From an uncultured Lachnospiraceae bacterium (GTDB lineage Bacteria; Bacillota; Clostridia; Lachnospirales; Lachnospiraceae), in the NCBI GenBank assembly GCA_934437985.1, contig CAKSBI010000021.1:1-39632 (forward strand): 39,632 bases of DNA, given 5' to 3'. The notes beneath the pieces are model-generated. The model saw nothing but the letters and a program-made list of their open reading frames with translations, was not told where the DNA came from and did not search any database. This document shows, piece by piece, positions 17,319 through 24,870 of the stretch (within the stretch, counting starts at the first letter, position 1; every line of letters begins with the position of its first letter). The position numbers were made by a program, and so were the translations under genes.

Positions 17319-18899
17319 CTACACCTCCGTCTTGAAAAATCTTGCCTTCATTGCATATTCCTTTGGAACCTTCATTGTAAGAAGACTTGTTTTGTCAAAT
17401 GCCTTAACACACTTAACATTTACAACTTCTGCCTCACATAACTTCTTTCCATTTCTGCCAAGACCAAATCCTTTAGTTCCGGCTTCCGGTAACGGTAAGA
17501 ACTCATAAGGTATCGTTACTGTCGCAAAACCATCCCCGGTATCTTCATCAACAAGGAAAATCGCCTGTCCCGAACAGCTTGCAACACACATTCCACAATT
17601 GATACATGTCGAATCACTTACAACAATTGGAAGTGATGTTATATTGTCACCTATACTGATGCAGCCCTTAGGACATGCATCCTGACATGGGTTACAAGGT
17701 ATGTTCTGTGTACATTCCATAACCGGATGCACACCGGCCTTATGTGTAACTCCCGGAAATCTCCCTATCTCATCATCCGCAACATATCCATTTTTCAACA
17801 GATTGGTTGATATATCAATTCCTTCCTCGGTCTTTTCAATCTTCTTTCCCCTGTTAGAAGGTGCAAACATCCCCTGTCTTAATCCGTTAAGGGCACTATC
17901 AAGCTTCGCAAGCTCACCATCAAGCTCATCCTTTTCCATATAACCAAGATATTCTGCTGCCACAAAGCCTGCCATACGGCCTTCTATCATTGCCGAGCTT
18001 GCTTCCTCAATTCCACTTACATCTCCTGCCACGAATACACCCGGCAATGAAGTTCTTCCATATTCATCACATACCGGAACCTGTCCTCCACGCTTTGGGT
18101 TATCTTCCATCCTACAGCCTGCCATCTTAAGAAGCTGCGACATTGGTGACAGACCAACTGCCATACATATTGTATCAACATCAAAGTGCTTTTCAGTTCC
18201 AGGAATAAACCTGAACTTTTCATCAACCTCTGCAATTGTTACTCCTTTTACACAATCATCACCCTCTGCCTCTACAATTGTGTGTGACAGATAAAATGGG
18301 ACGCCGCATCTGGCTACCTTTGAGGCATGAACTCCGTATCCGCCGACTCTGGGTGCCGCATCTACAAGTGCAACAACCTCACACCCACACTGCATAAGCT
18401 GAAATGATACAACAAGCCCTACATTACCGGAGCCAAGCATAAGTATTTTTTCCCCGGGAAGAATTCCGTGAAGATTAAGCATCGTCTGCGCAGCACCTGC
18501 CCCGATTACACCAGGCAGTGTCCAGCCTGGAAATGTAACCATATTTTCAGCTGCACCAGTTGCAATTATTATGCTGTCACCTTTGTAATGCCTGATTCCG
18601 TCACCAATCTTAACTACAACTTCCTTATCCTGATAAAGACCAATAACGGTTGCGTTCAACACAACTTTAACCCCTGCTGCATCTGCCTCTTCAAGAAGCT
18701 GCTTTCCAATAACATATCCCCTTATCTTTGCCCTGTGCTCCCTGGAGCCGAAAAACTTATGTATCTGCTTGAAAAGCTGTCCTCCCGGCTTCTCATTTTC
18801 ATCAAATACAACAACATTAAGCCCTTTACCGGCAGCCTCTATTGCTGCTGAAAGCCCTGCCGGTCCTGCTCCTACAATTATCAAATCATATCGTTTCAT
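17319..18899 (-). CDS. FAD/NAD-binding oxidoreductase with two [4Fe-4S] clusters (HcnB/SoxA-like)
   Basis: This 526-residue protein has an N-terminal FAD motif (GAGPAGLSAAIEAA, about 10-23) and PGGQ. A second dinucleotide motif (LGSGNVGLVVSFQL) follows, with ATG and AGD motifs typical of the pyridine nucleotide-disulphide reductase fold. A ferredoxin-like insert carries cysteines at 396-410 (C-x5-C-x2-C-x3-C) and 432-442 (C-x2-C-x2-C-x3-C), consistent with two [4Fe-4S] clusters. It corresponds to the larger electron-transfer subunit of opine/hydroxyproline/HCN-synthase complexes, with an added bacterial ferredoxin module. It starts at ATG 18899 with GGGG eight bases upstream and ends three bases before the BFD gene. 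The electron acceptor (NAD or ferredoxin) is not evident. Confidence 0.87.
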   Translation of the reverse strand: MKRYDLIIVGAGPAGLSAAIEAAGKGLNVVVFDENEKPGGQLFKQIHKFFGSREHRAKIRGYVIGKQLLEEADAAGVKVVLNATVIGLYQDKEVVVKIGDGIRHYKGDSIIIATGAAENMVTFPGWTLPGVIGAGAAQTMLNLHGILPGEKILMLGSGNVGLVVSFQLMQCGCEVVALVDAAPRVGGYGVHASKVARCGVPFYLSHTIVEAEGDDCVKGVTIAEVDEKFRFIPGTEKHFDVDTICMAVGLSPMSQLLKMAGCRMEDNPKRGGQVPVCDEYGRTSLPGVFVAGDVSGIEEASSAMIEGRMAGFVAAEYLGYMEKDELDGELAKLDSALNGLRQGMFAPSNRGKKIEKTEEGIDISTNLLKNGYVADDEIGRFPGVTHKAGVHPVMECTQNIPCNPCQDACPKGCISIGDNITSLPIVVSDSTCINCGMCVASCSGQAIFLVDEDTGDGFATVTIPYEFLPLPEAGTKGFGLGRNGKKLCEAEVVNVKCVKAFDKTSLLTMKVPKEYAMKARFFKTEV

Positions 18900-18928
18900 G
18901 TAATCAACCCCTATCTGTCTATAATCTG

Positions 18929-19249
18929 TTATTCAAATGGTTTGTCACTTACACCATACTGTGTCCTTACATCCATTCCTTCCTTCAGGGGAGTAATACA
19001 CGTTCTGACATTGGGAACTCCGTCAACAACCATTACGCAGTCTGTACATCTTCCTATCGCACAAAATATTCCCCGTGGCTTATGCTCCTTTTTTGTATAT
19101 CTGTGAACCATAACCCCTGCCGCCTTAAGCGCAGCTGCAATTGGCTCGCCTTCATATCCTTCAACTTCCCTGCCATCAAAAAGAAACGTGACTTTTTCAC
19201 CTTTCTGCGGTTCACCAAGTATCGGATGCTCTTTGATTCTTGTCTCCAT
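18929..19249 (-). CDS. Small [2Fe-2S] ferredoxin-like subunit (HcnA-like)
   Basis: This 106-residue protein has a beta-grasp [2Fe-2S] domain. The ligand cysteines are in FCAIGRCTDCVMVVDGVPNVRTC (C-x5-C-x2-C, then a distant C). The sequence GREVEGYEGEPIAAALKAAG precedes it, as in HcnA and the N-terminus of sarcosine oxidase alpha. It is probably the small subunit of the amine/amino acid dehydrogenase complex encoded here. The ATG at 19249 has GGAGG seven bases upstream. It lies between the cyclodeaminase-like gene and the large FAD subunit. Confidence 0.87.
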   Translation of the reverse strand: METRIKEHPILGEPQKGEKVTFLFDGREVEGYEGEPIAAALKAAGVMVHRYTKKEHKPRGIFCAIGRCTDCVMVVDGVPNVRTCITPLKEGMDVRTQYGVSDKPFE

Positions 19250-19288
19250 AATTATCCCTCCTCATATAAGCTCTATGTGAAAATTCTG

Positions 19289-20425
19289 TTATGCAAGATC
19301 CGGCTTATCCCACAGGGTAAGCTTCGTTCCAAGTCCAAGCTCAAGTGCCTTTTCGTAACACCTTTTACCCCATGCAACATCTTCAACCGGCATTCCCCCT
19401 ACCGAAAATATAATTATCTGGTCATCACTCAGTCTTCCCTCACGCTTACCTGAAATAATATCACCAAGATCATACATATCTGACTTTTCGATTATTCCAT
19501 CGTGGATCATATCAGTGAATTTAGAACCGATTATGTTGTTAGCACCAAATGACGGATATGGAAATTCCTCCGCCCATGCTTCATACAGCTGTGTATTATC
19601 TACAACTAACTTACATTTATCTGCCATAAACTGTGCATCCATTTCAAAGCAGCTAAGCCCAAGTATCAGTGCCCCTGGCTTCAGCCATTCGCCCCTGACG
19701 AACGGATAGGTCGCAGGATCCGTATTACCGGAATTCGCAAATGATATTACATCTGTATCCCTTACAAGCTCCTCTACAGTATCTACAGCCCTTATCACCT
19801 CAATGCCAGGATATTTCTCCTTCGCATATTCAACAAACTTATCAATCGATGCCCTGCCTCTTCCTTTTACCTTTATTTCCCTAATTCCCGGACACTCTTC
19901 AAGAATTGCAGCAAGTGAGGTCTTACCCATCACACCCGGGCCGCATATTCCGCAAACCGCCGCATCCTTCCTGGCAAGATACCTTGCCCCCACTCCCGGT
20001 ATCGCCCCGGTTCTGTATGCACTTAGGAGGTTTGCCGACATAAGTGCAAGCGGAGCGCCTGTATCCTTATCATTAAGCATTACCGTAAGAATTGACCGTG
20101 GAAGCCCTTTCTGCCTGTTAGCACTGTTAGAACCATACCATTTCATGCCAACAAGGTCTATTGAGCCGCCTATATATGCAGGCATTGCCATAAATCTTCT
20201 GTCATCACCTTCATCAAGCGGCATATTAGGAAATGGTGACCTTGCCGGAAATGAAACCTGGCTTCCATGTGAGTTGTGGTTCTCACCACCCATCACATAA
20301 TCTCCAACATTAAGGCATCTGATAACTTCTTCCATTGTGTCAATGCAGGCTGCCATATCTTTAACGCCTGCCTTTATCATGTCCTGTTCATTTAAAAATA
20401 AAAACTCTATTCCTGGATAATCCAT
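19289..20425 (-). CDS. Ornithine cyclodeaminase / mu-crystallin family protein
   Basis: This 378-residue NAD(P)-binding protein has the family features MKWYGSN (lysine of the substrate site), SAYRTGAIPGVGARYLA and the Rossmann motif CGICGPGVMG. Family members include ornithine cyclodeaminase, ketimine/imine reductases, alanine dehydrogenase and enzymes of opine metabolism. Some databases name close relatives a tyramine oxidase subunit B, but I do not know of biochemical support. It is first in a six-gene operon with flavoprotein and iron-sulphur subunits, suggesting it handles an imine or cyclic amino acid intermediate. The ATG at 20425 has GGGAGG eight bases upstream. It is somewhat longer than classical ornithine cyclodeaminase. 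Confidence 0.83.
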   Translation of the reverse strand: MDYPGIEFLFLNEQDMIKAGVKDMAACIDTMEEVIRCLNVGDYVMGGENHNSHGSQVSFPARSPFPNMPLDEGDDRRFMAMPAYIGGSIDLVGMKWYGSNSANRQKGLPRSILTVMLNDKDTGAPLALMSANLLSAYRTGAIPGVGARYLARKDAAVCGICGPGVMGKTSLAAILEECPGIREIKVKGRGRASIDKFVEYAKEKYPGIEVIRAVDTVEELVRDTDVISFANSGNTDPATYPFVRGEWLKPGALILGLSCFEMDAQFMADKCKLVVDNTQLYEAWAEEFPYPSFGANNIIGSKFTDMIHDGIIEKSDMYDLGDIISGKREGRLSDDQIIIFSVGGMPVEDVAWGKRCYEKALELGLGTKLTLWDKPDLA

Positions 20426-20484
20426 CTTACATACCTCCCTGTCATCTCAGGCAGTTCCAAAGGCCACCTGTTTTTTATAAACAA

Positions 20485-20521
20485 AAAAGCAATGGAATCT
20501 TTAATAAGCTCCATTGCTTTT
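20485..20521. terminator. Strong intrinsic terminator, probably bidirectional
   Basis: AAAAGCAATGGA and CCATTGCTTTT pair in a 10-11 bp stem with a loop of about 14 bases. The minus strand continues with six T and the plus strand with four T. It most likely ends the thiamine operon, about 200 bases after the HD gene, and insulates the redox operon. Confidence 0.8.
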
Positions 20522-20530
20522 ATTGCATTC

Positions 20531-20559
20531 AATATACTACTATGTGGTTATGTATTCAA
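20531..20559 (-). promoter_or_regulatory. Candidate promoter upstream of the redox operon
   Basis: The minus strand reads TTGAAT, 17 bases, TATATT. A transcript from here would begin with the terminator hairpin at 20485-20521 and so would be attenuated at once. If that is not used, the redox operon promoter must lie in the 60 bases after the hairpin, where I see no convincing match. Confidence 0.4.
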
Positions 20560-20696
20560 TTACACAAGGATGCCATTTTTGTACTGCTTTTGTGGTATTG
20601 ATACTTATAAAGTAGTAGCTGTGGTTGAATCTGTCCACCACCCTGATTAACCCATCCGGAATCTGAAAGCCTAAGAACCGTGCCCGGATCCTTCAT
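20556..20696 (-). CDS. Possible small ORF, 46 residues
   Basis: An ATG-to-TGA frame of 46 codons fills the otherwise unexplained gap between the HD gene and the terminator. Its product begins MKDPGTVLRLSDSGW, continues with a GGGQ turn and a Gln/Leu/Tyr-rich stretch, and ends MASLCN. I do not recognise it. There is no signal peptide or membrane segment, and it has a single C-terminal cysteine. AGGG lies 10 bases before the ATG and GGGGA directly adjoins it, so initiation is plausible but not optimal. The frame starts 20 bases after the HD gene stop, so it could be the last gene of the thiamine operon. It may equally be a chance frame over an untranslated trailer or a structured RNA. Confidence 0.3.
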   Translation of the reverse strand: MKDPGTVLRLSDSGWVNQGGGQIQPQLLLYKYQYHKSSTKMASLCN

Positions 20697-20716
20697 TCCC
20701 CACTTACCCTGCACGG

Positions 20717-21169
20717 TCACGATCTTTTAAAAAGTATCTCGTGTAATGAGACCACCTTATCTGCAATACACACGATCCATGCTTCCTTTGATGCAGGAAT
20801 CCTTTCAGGGTTCAGCGGCCACATATGGCTGTATATCACATCCGAGGTTCTCCTGTCAATATTCATATATCTTTCAGCATTCCGGCAGGCTGTCATGGCA
20901 TGTCTGAACCCATGAAAACGATGCTCGCCATTATCCCTGCAGTGCCAGTCATAAAGGTAGAAATCATGCAGCATGGCACCGGTTAACAGCACTTCCAGAT
21001 CCGCATGTAATGAAAACCTTCTATTGATGGCATAGCATAATCTTACAACACTTTCACAATGGTCAAACGTAGAAACACTTCCATGCTGGATATATTTTTT
21101 CATCTTCCTGACATTGCGGTCTGACTGTATATGTGACAGAATCTCATTCATTTTTTTATTAGACGACAT
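20717..21169 (-). CDS. HD-domain hydrolase
   Basis: This 150-residue protein is a single HD domain. The metal-binding pattern is visible as FDHCESVV (His near 37), MLHDFYLYDWH (the HD pair near 68), a later HAM and SHMWPL, and a terminal IADK. HD proteins of this size act on phosphomonoesters, nucleotides or similar substrates with divalent metals; the substrate is unknown. The ATG at 21169 follows a weak GAGAG site, 14 bases after the thiM stop, so it is in the thiamine salvage operon. Similar proteins occur widely in Lachnospiraceae as metal-dependent phosphohydrolases (family knowledge, not function). Confidence 0.8.
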   Translation of the reverse strand: MSSNKKMNEILSHIQSDRNVRKMKKYIQHGSVSTFDHCESVVRLCYAINRRFSLHADLEVLLTGAMLHDFYLYDWHCRDNGEHRFHGFRHAMTACRNAERYMNIDRRTSDVIYSHMWPLNPERIPASKEAWIVCIADKVVSLHEILFKRS

Positions 21170-21183
21170 AAACTACTCTCTTT

Positions 21184-21984
21184 TCATTCATATGATAAAA
21201 ATATATTTTCATAACTATCAGGTCCCATCAGTGATATCTCATCAATAAAATACTCCCTGAAGGTCATGGTTCCACCGCCGACAGCCTCTGTTTTTTTAGC
21301 TGCCCTCTCACCTGCAATACCCATATATACACAACAGGCTGCCGCTGCCTTCACCGAAGGCTCTGCGTATAGGAATGCCCCGAGCATTGCTGATGACATA
21401 CAACCGCTTCCTGTAATACGTGCCATTTCCGGACTGCCATTTTTACAGGTGCAGGCTGTCCTTCCATCTGTTATTATGTCCACAGCTCCCGAAGCTATTA
21501 CAATAGCTTTGCAGGATTCTGCAAATTGCTTCATTGCAGTTATATCTATTCCGTCATCTCCTGAATCCACACCGGCAGCTGTACTGCGTTGTTCCATAAG
21601 GGCACGTATCTCTGAATAATTACCCCGGATACATGTCGGGACAATCTCATGGATAAGGCTCAGACACCTGCCCCTGCGGAATCCCGAGCCTGACACCCCA
21701 ACAGGATCAAGCACTACCGGATGTCCAAGCCTGTGTGCTGTGCGCCCTGCTATAAGCATCGCATCAATATCACTGACAGCCCCCATATTGCATACCAGTG
21801 CTGATGAACCCGAGGTTATCTCTTCGACCTCCATAGGATGATGTGCCATGGTAGGGGATGCCCCCACCGCAAGCAGTACATTGGCACAATCATTAACAGT
21901 AACAATATTAGTAATGCAATGGACAACAGGCCTTGATTCCTGTATCAGGCTGTGTATTTTATTAATGTATTCTCCTGTGATCAT
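21184..21984 (-). CDS. thiM: Hydroxyethylthiazole kinase
   Basis: This 266-residue protein phosphorylates 4-methyl-5-(2-hydroxyethyl)thiazole in thiamine salvage. Diagnostic motifs are VVHCITNIVTVNDCANVLLAVGASPTMA at the substrate site, VLDPVGVSGSGFRR and the nucleotide/anion-hole motif ITGSGCMSSAMLGAF. ATG at 21984 is preceded by GGGGGAGG with a short four-base spacer. Earlier in-frame ATGs at 22005 and 22017 exist, but family length favours the internal one. It sits between thiW and the HD gene. The assignment is confident. Confidence 0.95.
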   Translation of the reverse strand: MITGEYINKIHSLIQESRPVVHCITNIVTVNDCANVLLAVGASPTMAHHPMEVEEITSGSSALVCNMGAVSDIDAMLIAGRTAHRLGHPVVLDPVGVSGSGFRRGRCLSLIHEIVPTCIRGNYSEIRALMEQRSTAAGVDSGDDGIDITAMKQFAESCKAIVIASGAVDIITDGRTACTCKNGSPEMARITGSGCMSSAMLGAFLYAEPSVKAAAACCVYMGIAGERAAKKTEAVGGGTMTFREYFIDEISLMGPDSYENIFLSYE

Positions 21985-22020
21985 TATACCTCCCCCATGA
22001 TCCATCCGTGCCGTCAAAGA

Positions 22021-22536
22021 TCATGCATTAAGCATATCAGTGATCCTGTCAAGCATACCGGACTTCTTAAGTGACACGGTAATAATCACCGCAATTATTG
22101 TACCGCCACAGGTACTGATAAGAAATGGTATGACAAATGTAAATATTGCTGCCGTATCATTGCCCATTATAAAATAAGCAACCGGGTAAGAAAGCATTCC
22201 CCCGATAATACCGGTTCCGGCCACTTCCCCAATACAGGCAAAGGAAAGCATCTTACTATATCTGTAAAGCAATCCCCCAAGCAGTGCACCGCACATGCTT
22301 CCGGGAAATGCCAGAACACTTCCAAGACCGGCAATATTACGGATAAATGACGCCGTAAATGCCTGCACTAATGCCCACCATGGCCCAACTGTCACGGCAC
22401 ACAGAATGTTTATCATATGCTGAACCGGTGCGCATTTTGAACCAAGTACAGGGAATGAAAACATACTTCCCACAACCGCAACAGCCGTAAATATAGCAGT
22501 TAATGTCAGTTTTTTTGTGTTGCTTTTATTCACCAT
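22021..22536 (-). CDS. thiW: ThiW, ECF S component for a thiazole precursor
   Basis: This 171-residue membrane protein has about five to six hydrophobic segments. It contains the ThiW signature with KCAPVQHMINILCAVTVGPWWAL near the N-terminus and RNIAGLGSVLAFPGSMCGALLGGL after it. ThiW is the substrate-binding S unit of an ECF transporter predicted to import the thiazole moiety of thiamine, working with shared EcfAT modules encoded elsewhere. Its stop lies 36 bases before the thiM start. The ATG at 22536 has GAGG eight bases upstream. The neighbouring thiM uses the imported product. Confidence 0.92.
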   Translation of the reverse strand: MVNKSNTKKLTLTAIFTAVAVVGSMFSFPVLGSKCAPVQHMINILCAVTVGPWWALVQAFTASFIRNIAGLGSVLAFPGSMCGALLGGLLYRYSKMLSFACIGEVAGTGIIGGMLSYPVAYFIMGNDTAAIFTFVIPFLISTCGGTIIAVIITVSLKKSGMLDRITDMLNA

Positions 22537-22571
22537 TATCCAGTCCTCTCTTATTACCGGTGAAGTATACT

Positions 22572-23366
22572 TTAGTATTCTCCCCTTATCGCAAATGCAT
22601 GATTCACAGGTCCGCTTCCTTTTCCAAGGTCAAGCATATCAGCAAGTGCACCTGAAATATAATTTTTGGCGTGTTTTACTGATGTCTCAAGATCCATTCC
22701 CTTTGCAAGGTTAGATGCAATGGCGGATGACAATGTACATCCGGTGCCATGGGTGTTAGGGTTATCTATTCTCTTCCCCTTAAACCACACCGGCTCCTTT
22801 TCTTTCCTGAATAAAAGGTCGTCAGCATTATTTAACTGATGTCCACCTTTAAGTAAAACACTGCATCCAAAACTGTTACATATATGCTCTGCCGCTTTTT
22901 CCATATCCTCCCCGGTATTGATCTTCATTCCCGAAAGCACTTCTGCCTCCGGGATATTCGGAGTTATGACGTCTGCCAGAGGCAGTAACCTGTCCTTCAG
23001 TGTCCTGATTGCATCATCACTTATCAGTTTAGCTCCGCTCGTTGCCACCATGACAGGGTCTACCACTATATTTTTTGCCCGGTATTCCGTCAGCTTGCCG
23101 GCAATTACCCCAATGAGGCTGCCGGATGATACCATACCTGTTTTAACTGCATCCGGATATATGTCACTAAATATACAATCCAGCTGTTCCGCCAAAAATA
23201 CAGGAGTTACTTCCATTATATCTGTTACTCCGGTTGTATTCTGCGCCGTAAGCGCCGTGACTGCGCTCATTGCATAAACATGGTTAGCCGTCATTGTCTT
23301 AATATCTGCCTGTATTCCGGCACCGCCGCCTGAATCACTTCCGGCAATTGTTAATGCTGTATACAT
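22572..23366 (-). CDS. thiD: Hydroxymethylpyrimidine/phosphomethylpyrimidine kinase
   Basis: This 264-residue ribokinase-fold enzyme phosphorylates HMP and HMP-P for thiamine synthesis. It begins with the ThiD signature ALTIAGSDSGGGAGIQADIK. It has the substrate loop GVYAMSAVTALTAQNT-type (here HVYAMSAVTALTAQNT), VVDPVMVATSGAKL and the catalytic NTHGTGCTLSSAIA. The ATG at 23366 has GGAAGGG upstream and gives the normal family length; a longer frame to 23468 only translates the leader. It is the first gene of the operon thiD-thiW-thiM-HD. No thiE is present in the window, so coupling of HMP-PP and thiazole phosphate must be encoded elsewhere. Confidence 0.95.
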   Translation of the reverse strand: MYTALTIAGSDSGGGAGIQADIKTMTANHVYAMSAVTALTAQNTTGVTDIMEVTPVFLAEQLDCIFSDIYPDAVKTGMVSSGSLIGVIAGKLTEYRAKNIVVDPVMVATSGAKLISDDAIRTLKDRLLPLADVITPNIPEAEVLSGMKINTGEDMEKAAEHICNSFGCSVLLKGGHQLNNADDLLFRKEKEPVWFKGKRIDNPNTHGTGCTLSSAIASNLAKGMDLETSVKHAKNYISGALADMLDLGKGSGPVNHAFAIRGEY

Positions 23367-23432
23367 AATTTCCCTTCCTTCCCGGGTATTCTGCATTAAT
23401 TGTATAACGGTCATTTTCCCATAAAGATAAAA

Positions 23433-23462
23433 GTGCAGAAACCAGATATAAGGTTCCTGCAC
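23433..23462 (-). terminator. Hairpin before thiD, terminator-like
   Basis: GTGCAGGAACC and GGTTTCTGCAC pair in an 11-bp stem (one G-U) with an 8-base loop, followed by TTTTATCTTTAT on the minus strand. It lies about 100 bases after the MetE-like stop and about 65 bases before the thiD start. It could end the MetE-like transcript or act as an attenuator of thiD. Confidence 0.5.
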
Positions 23463-23568
23463 GAGCACCCCATTGTTAATTTAATTGAATGACGCTGTTA
23501 TATACAACAACTCATATTATACATGTATCTGTGATATTTGCAAGTACGAAATGCCCCGGAAGGTAATT

Positions 23569-24684
23569 CTATCCCCAGACTTCTTCCGCTATTTCTTTTA
23601 CAAGCTTAAGCTTAGCCCATTGTTCTTCTTCCGTAAGCTTATTGCCAATCTCACATGAAGCAAATCCGCACTGTGGGCTTAAGTACAATCTGTCAAGCGG
23701 AATATATTTTGCAGCCTCATGAATCCTTGCAATAACCTTTTCTTTATCCTCAAGCTCCGGGGTTTTTGTTGTAATAAGCCCAAGAACAACCTTCTTATCA
23801 TCCGATACTTTTGCAAGTGGTGCGAAACCACCCGACCTTGCATCATCATACTCAAGAAACAGTGCATCAACATTTTCTTTTGCAAATACATAATCTGCCA
23901 CTGTATCATACGGACCGCTTGTAAAGAATGTCGAATGATAATTACCTCTGCATATATGTGAAGTGATAACCATATCGTCCGGTTTTCCCTCAAGTGCAAG
24001 ATTGTTAACTGCAAGAAGCTGTCCCTTAACATCTTCAAGGTCAATTCCAAGAGACCGGTACCTCTGTTTTGCAGCATCTCCTACAATCGCACCCCATGTA
24101 CAGTCATCAAGCTGGAGGTTACGGCAGCCTGCATCATAGAACTGCCTGATCACATTCTGATAAGCCCTGCCAATATCCTGAATCAGCTCTTCATTTGTCC
24201 CATAGAACTTTTTTGTTATCTCATAATTGGCAGGAACTATCATCTGCTGGAATGTCTGTGCCGGGGCCGGTATTGTATATTTTGCAACTGTATTTTCATC
24301 CTCAAACTGTTTCAAAAACTTATAATACCCTACAAATGGATGTGGCTTTGCCTTAATCTTACCAACAAGATATGTGTCATCAAGTACAGCAAGCTCAGCA
24401 TTGAACTTAACGCCATTTCCTGTATGCTCATGTGCTACCCCATCTAATCCCCACATAAAATCAAGGTGCCAGAATGTTCTTCTGAACTCTCCGTCAGTAA
24501 TTACATGAAAACCAAGCTCCTTCTGCTTTGCAACTACTTTTGTAATCTCGTCATTAACGATTCTGTCATATTCTTCCTGACTGATGCTTCCTTCCTGCCA
24601 CTTATTTTTAGCTTCCTTTAATGCCTGTGGCCTCAAAAAGCTTCCTACAAAATCATACCTGAAAGGTGTCTGTACTTTACTCAT
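23569..24684 (-). CDS. MetE-like methyltransferase (short, YxjG/YxjH type)
   Basis: This 371-residue protein equals the C-terminal catalytic half of cobalamin-independent methionine synthase and lacks the N-terminal half. Zinc ligands are visible in TSHICRGNYH (His and Cys), in the downstream acidic stretch, and in SPQCGFASCE (Cys). It has the FRYDFVGSFLRP start typical of YxjG/YxjH. Such short enzymes use alternative methyl donors or protein-bound cobalamin rather than methyl-tetrahydrofolate-Glu3. ATG at 24684 has GGAGG eight bases upstream; an ATG at 24690 is too close to the site. A LysR gene and a structured leader precede it. Confidence 0.88.
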   Translation of the reverse strand: MSKVQTPFRYDFVGSFLRPQALKEAKNKWQEGSISQEEYDRIVNDEITKVVAKQKELGFHVITDGEFRRTFWHLDFMWGLDGVAHEHTGNGVKFNAELAVLDDTYLVGKIKAKPHPFVGYYKFLKQFEDENTVAKYTIPAPAQTFQQMIVPANYEITKKFYGTNEELIQDIGRAYQNVIRQFYDAGCRNLQLDDCTWGAIVGDAAKQRYRSLGIDLEDVKGQLLAVNNLALEGKPDDMVITSHICRGNYHSTFFTSGPYDTVADYVFAKENVDALFLEYDDARSGGFAPLAKVSDDKKVVLGLITTKTPELEDKEKVIARIHEAAKYIPLDRLYLSPQCGFASCEIGNKLTEEEQWAKLKLVKEIAEEVWG

Positions 24685-24870
24685 TTTCATATCCTCCGTT
24701 TTCTTTGTTTTTTATTCCCCTGAAAGCAGGGTATTTAACTTTATGACCTGAGGACAGTCTACCAGTTTCTCCGGTAATTGAAAAATACATAAAAACTACA
24801 GTTGTCCATAGTTTTACCCTATGGTAATAAAAGCCCTGCACTTGTCTGACCATGCCACTGCATTTTCTTT
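24685..24870 (-). promoter_or_regulatory. Structured leader of the MetE-like gene
   Basis: The 186 bases between the LysR stop and the MetE-like start contain several hairpins on the minus strand. CCATAG/CTATGG has a 7-base loop. A GGACA/TGTCC helix encloses TACCGG/CTGGTA with an AGAAA loop. A CCCTG-CTTT-CAGGG hairpin lies about 25 bases before the start. I cannot match it to the S-box, T-box, cobalamin or tetrahydrofolate riboswitch consensus. It may be an untranslated regulatory leader or LysR target DNA. Confidence 0.4.

Noticed and set aside
23366..23520. Full TPP riboswitch in front of thiD
   Set aside because: The invariant CTGAGA and the second helix are not found in proper order, so it is listed only as a finding, not as a riboswitch.
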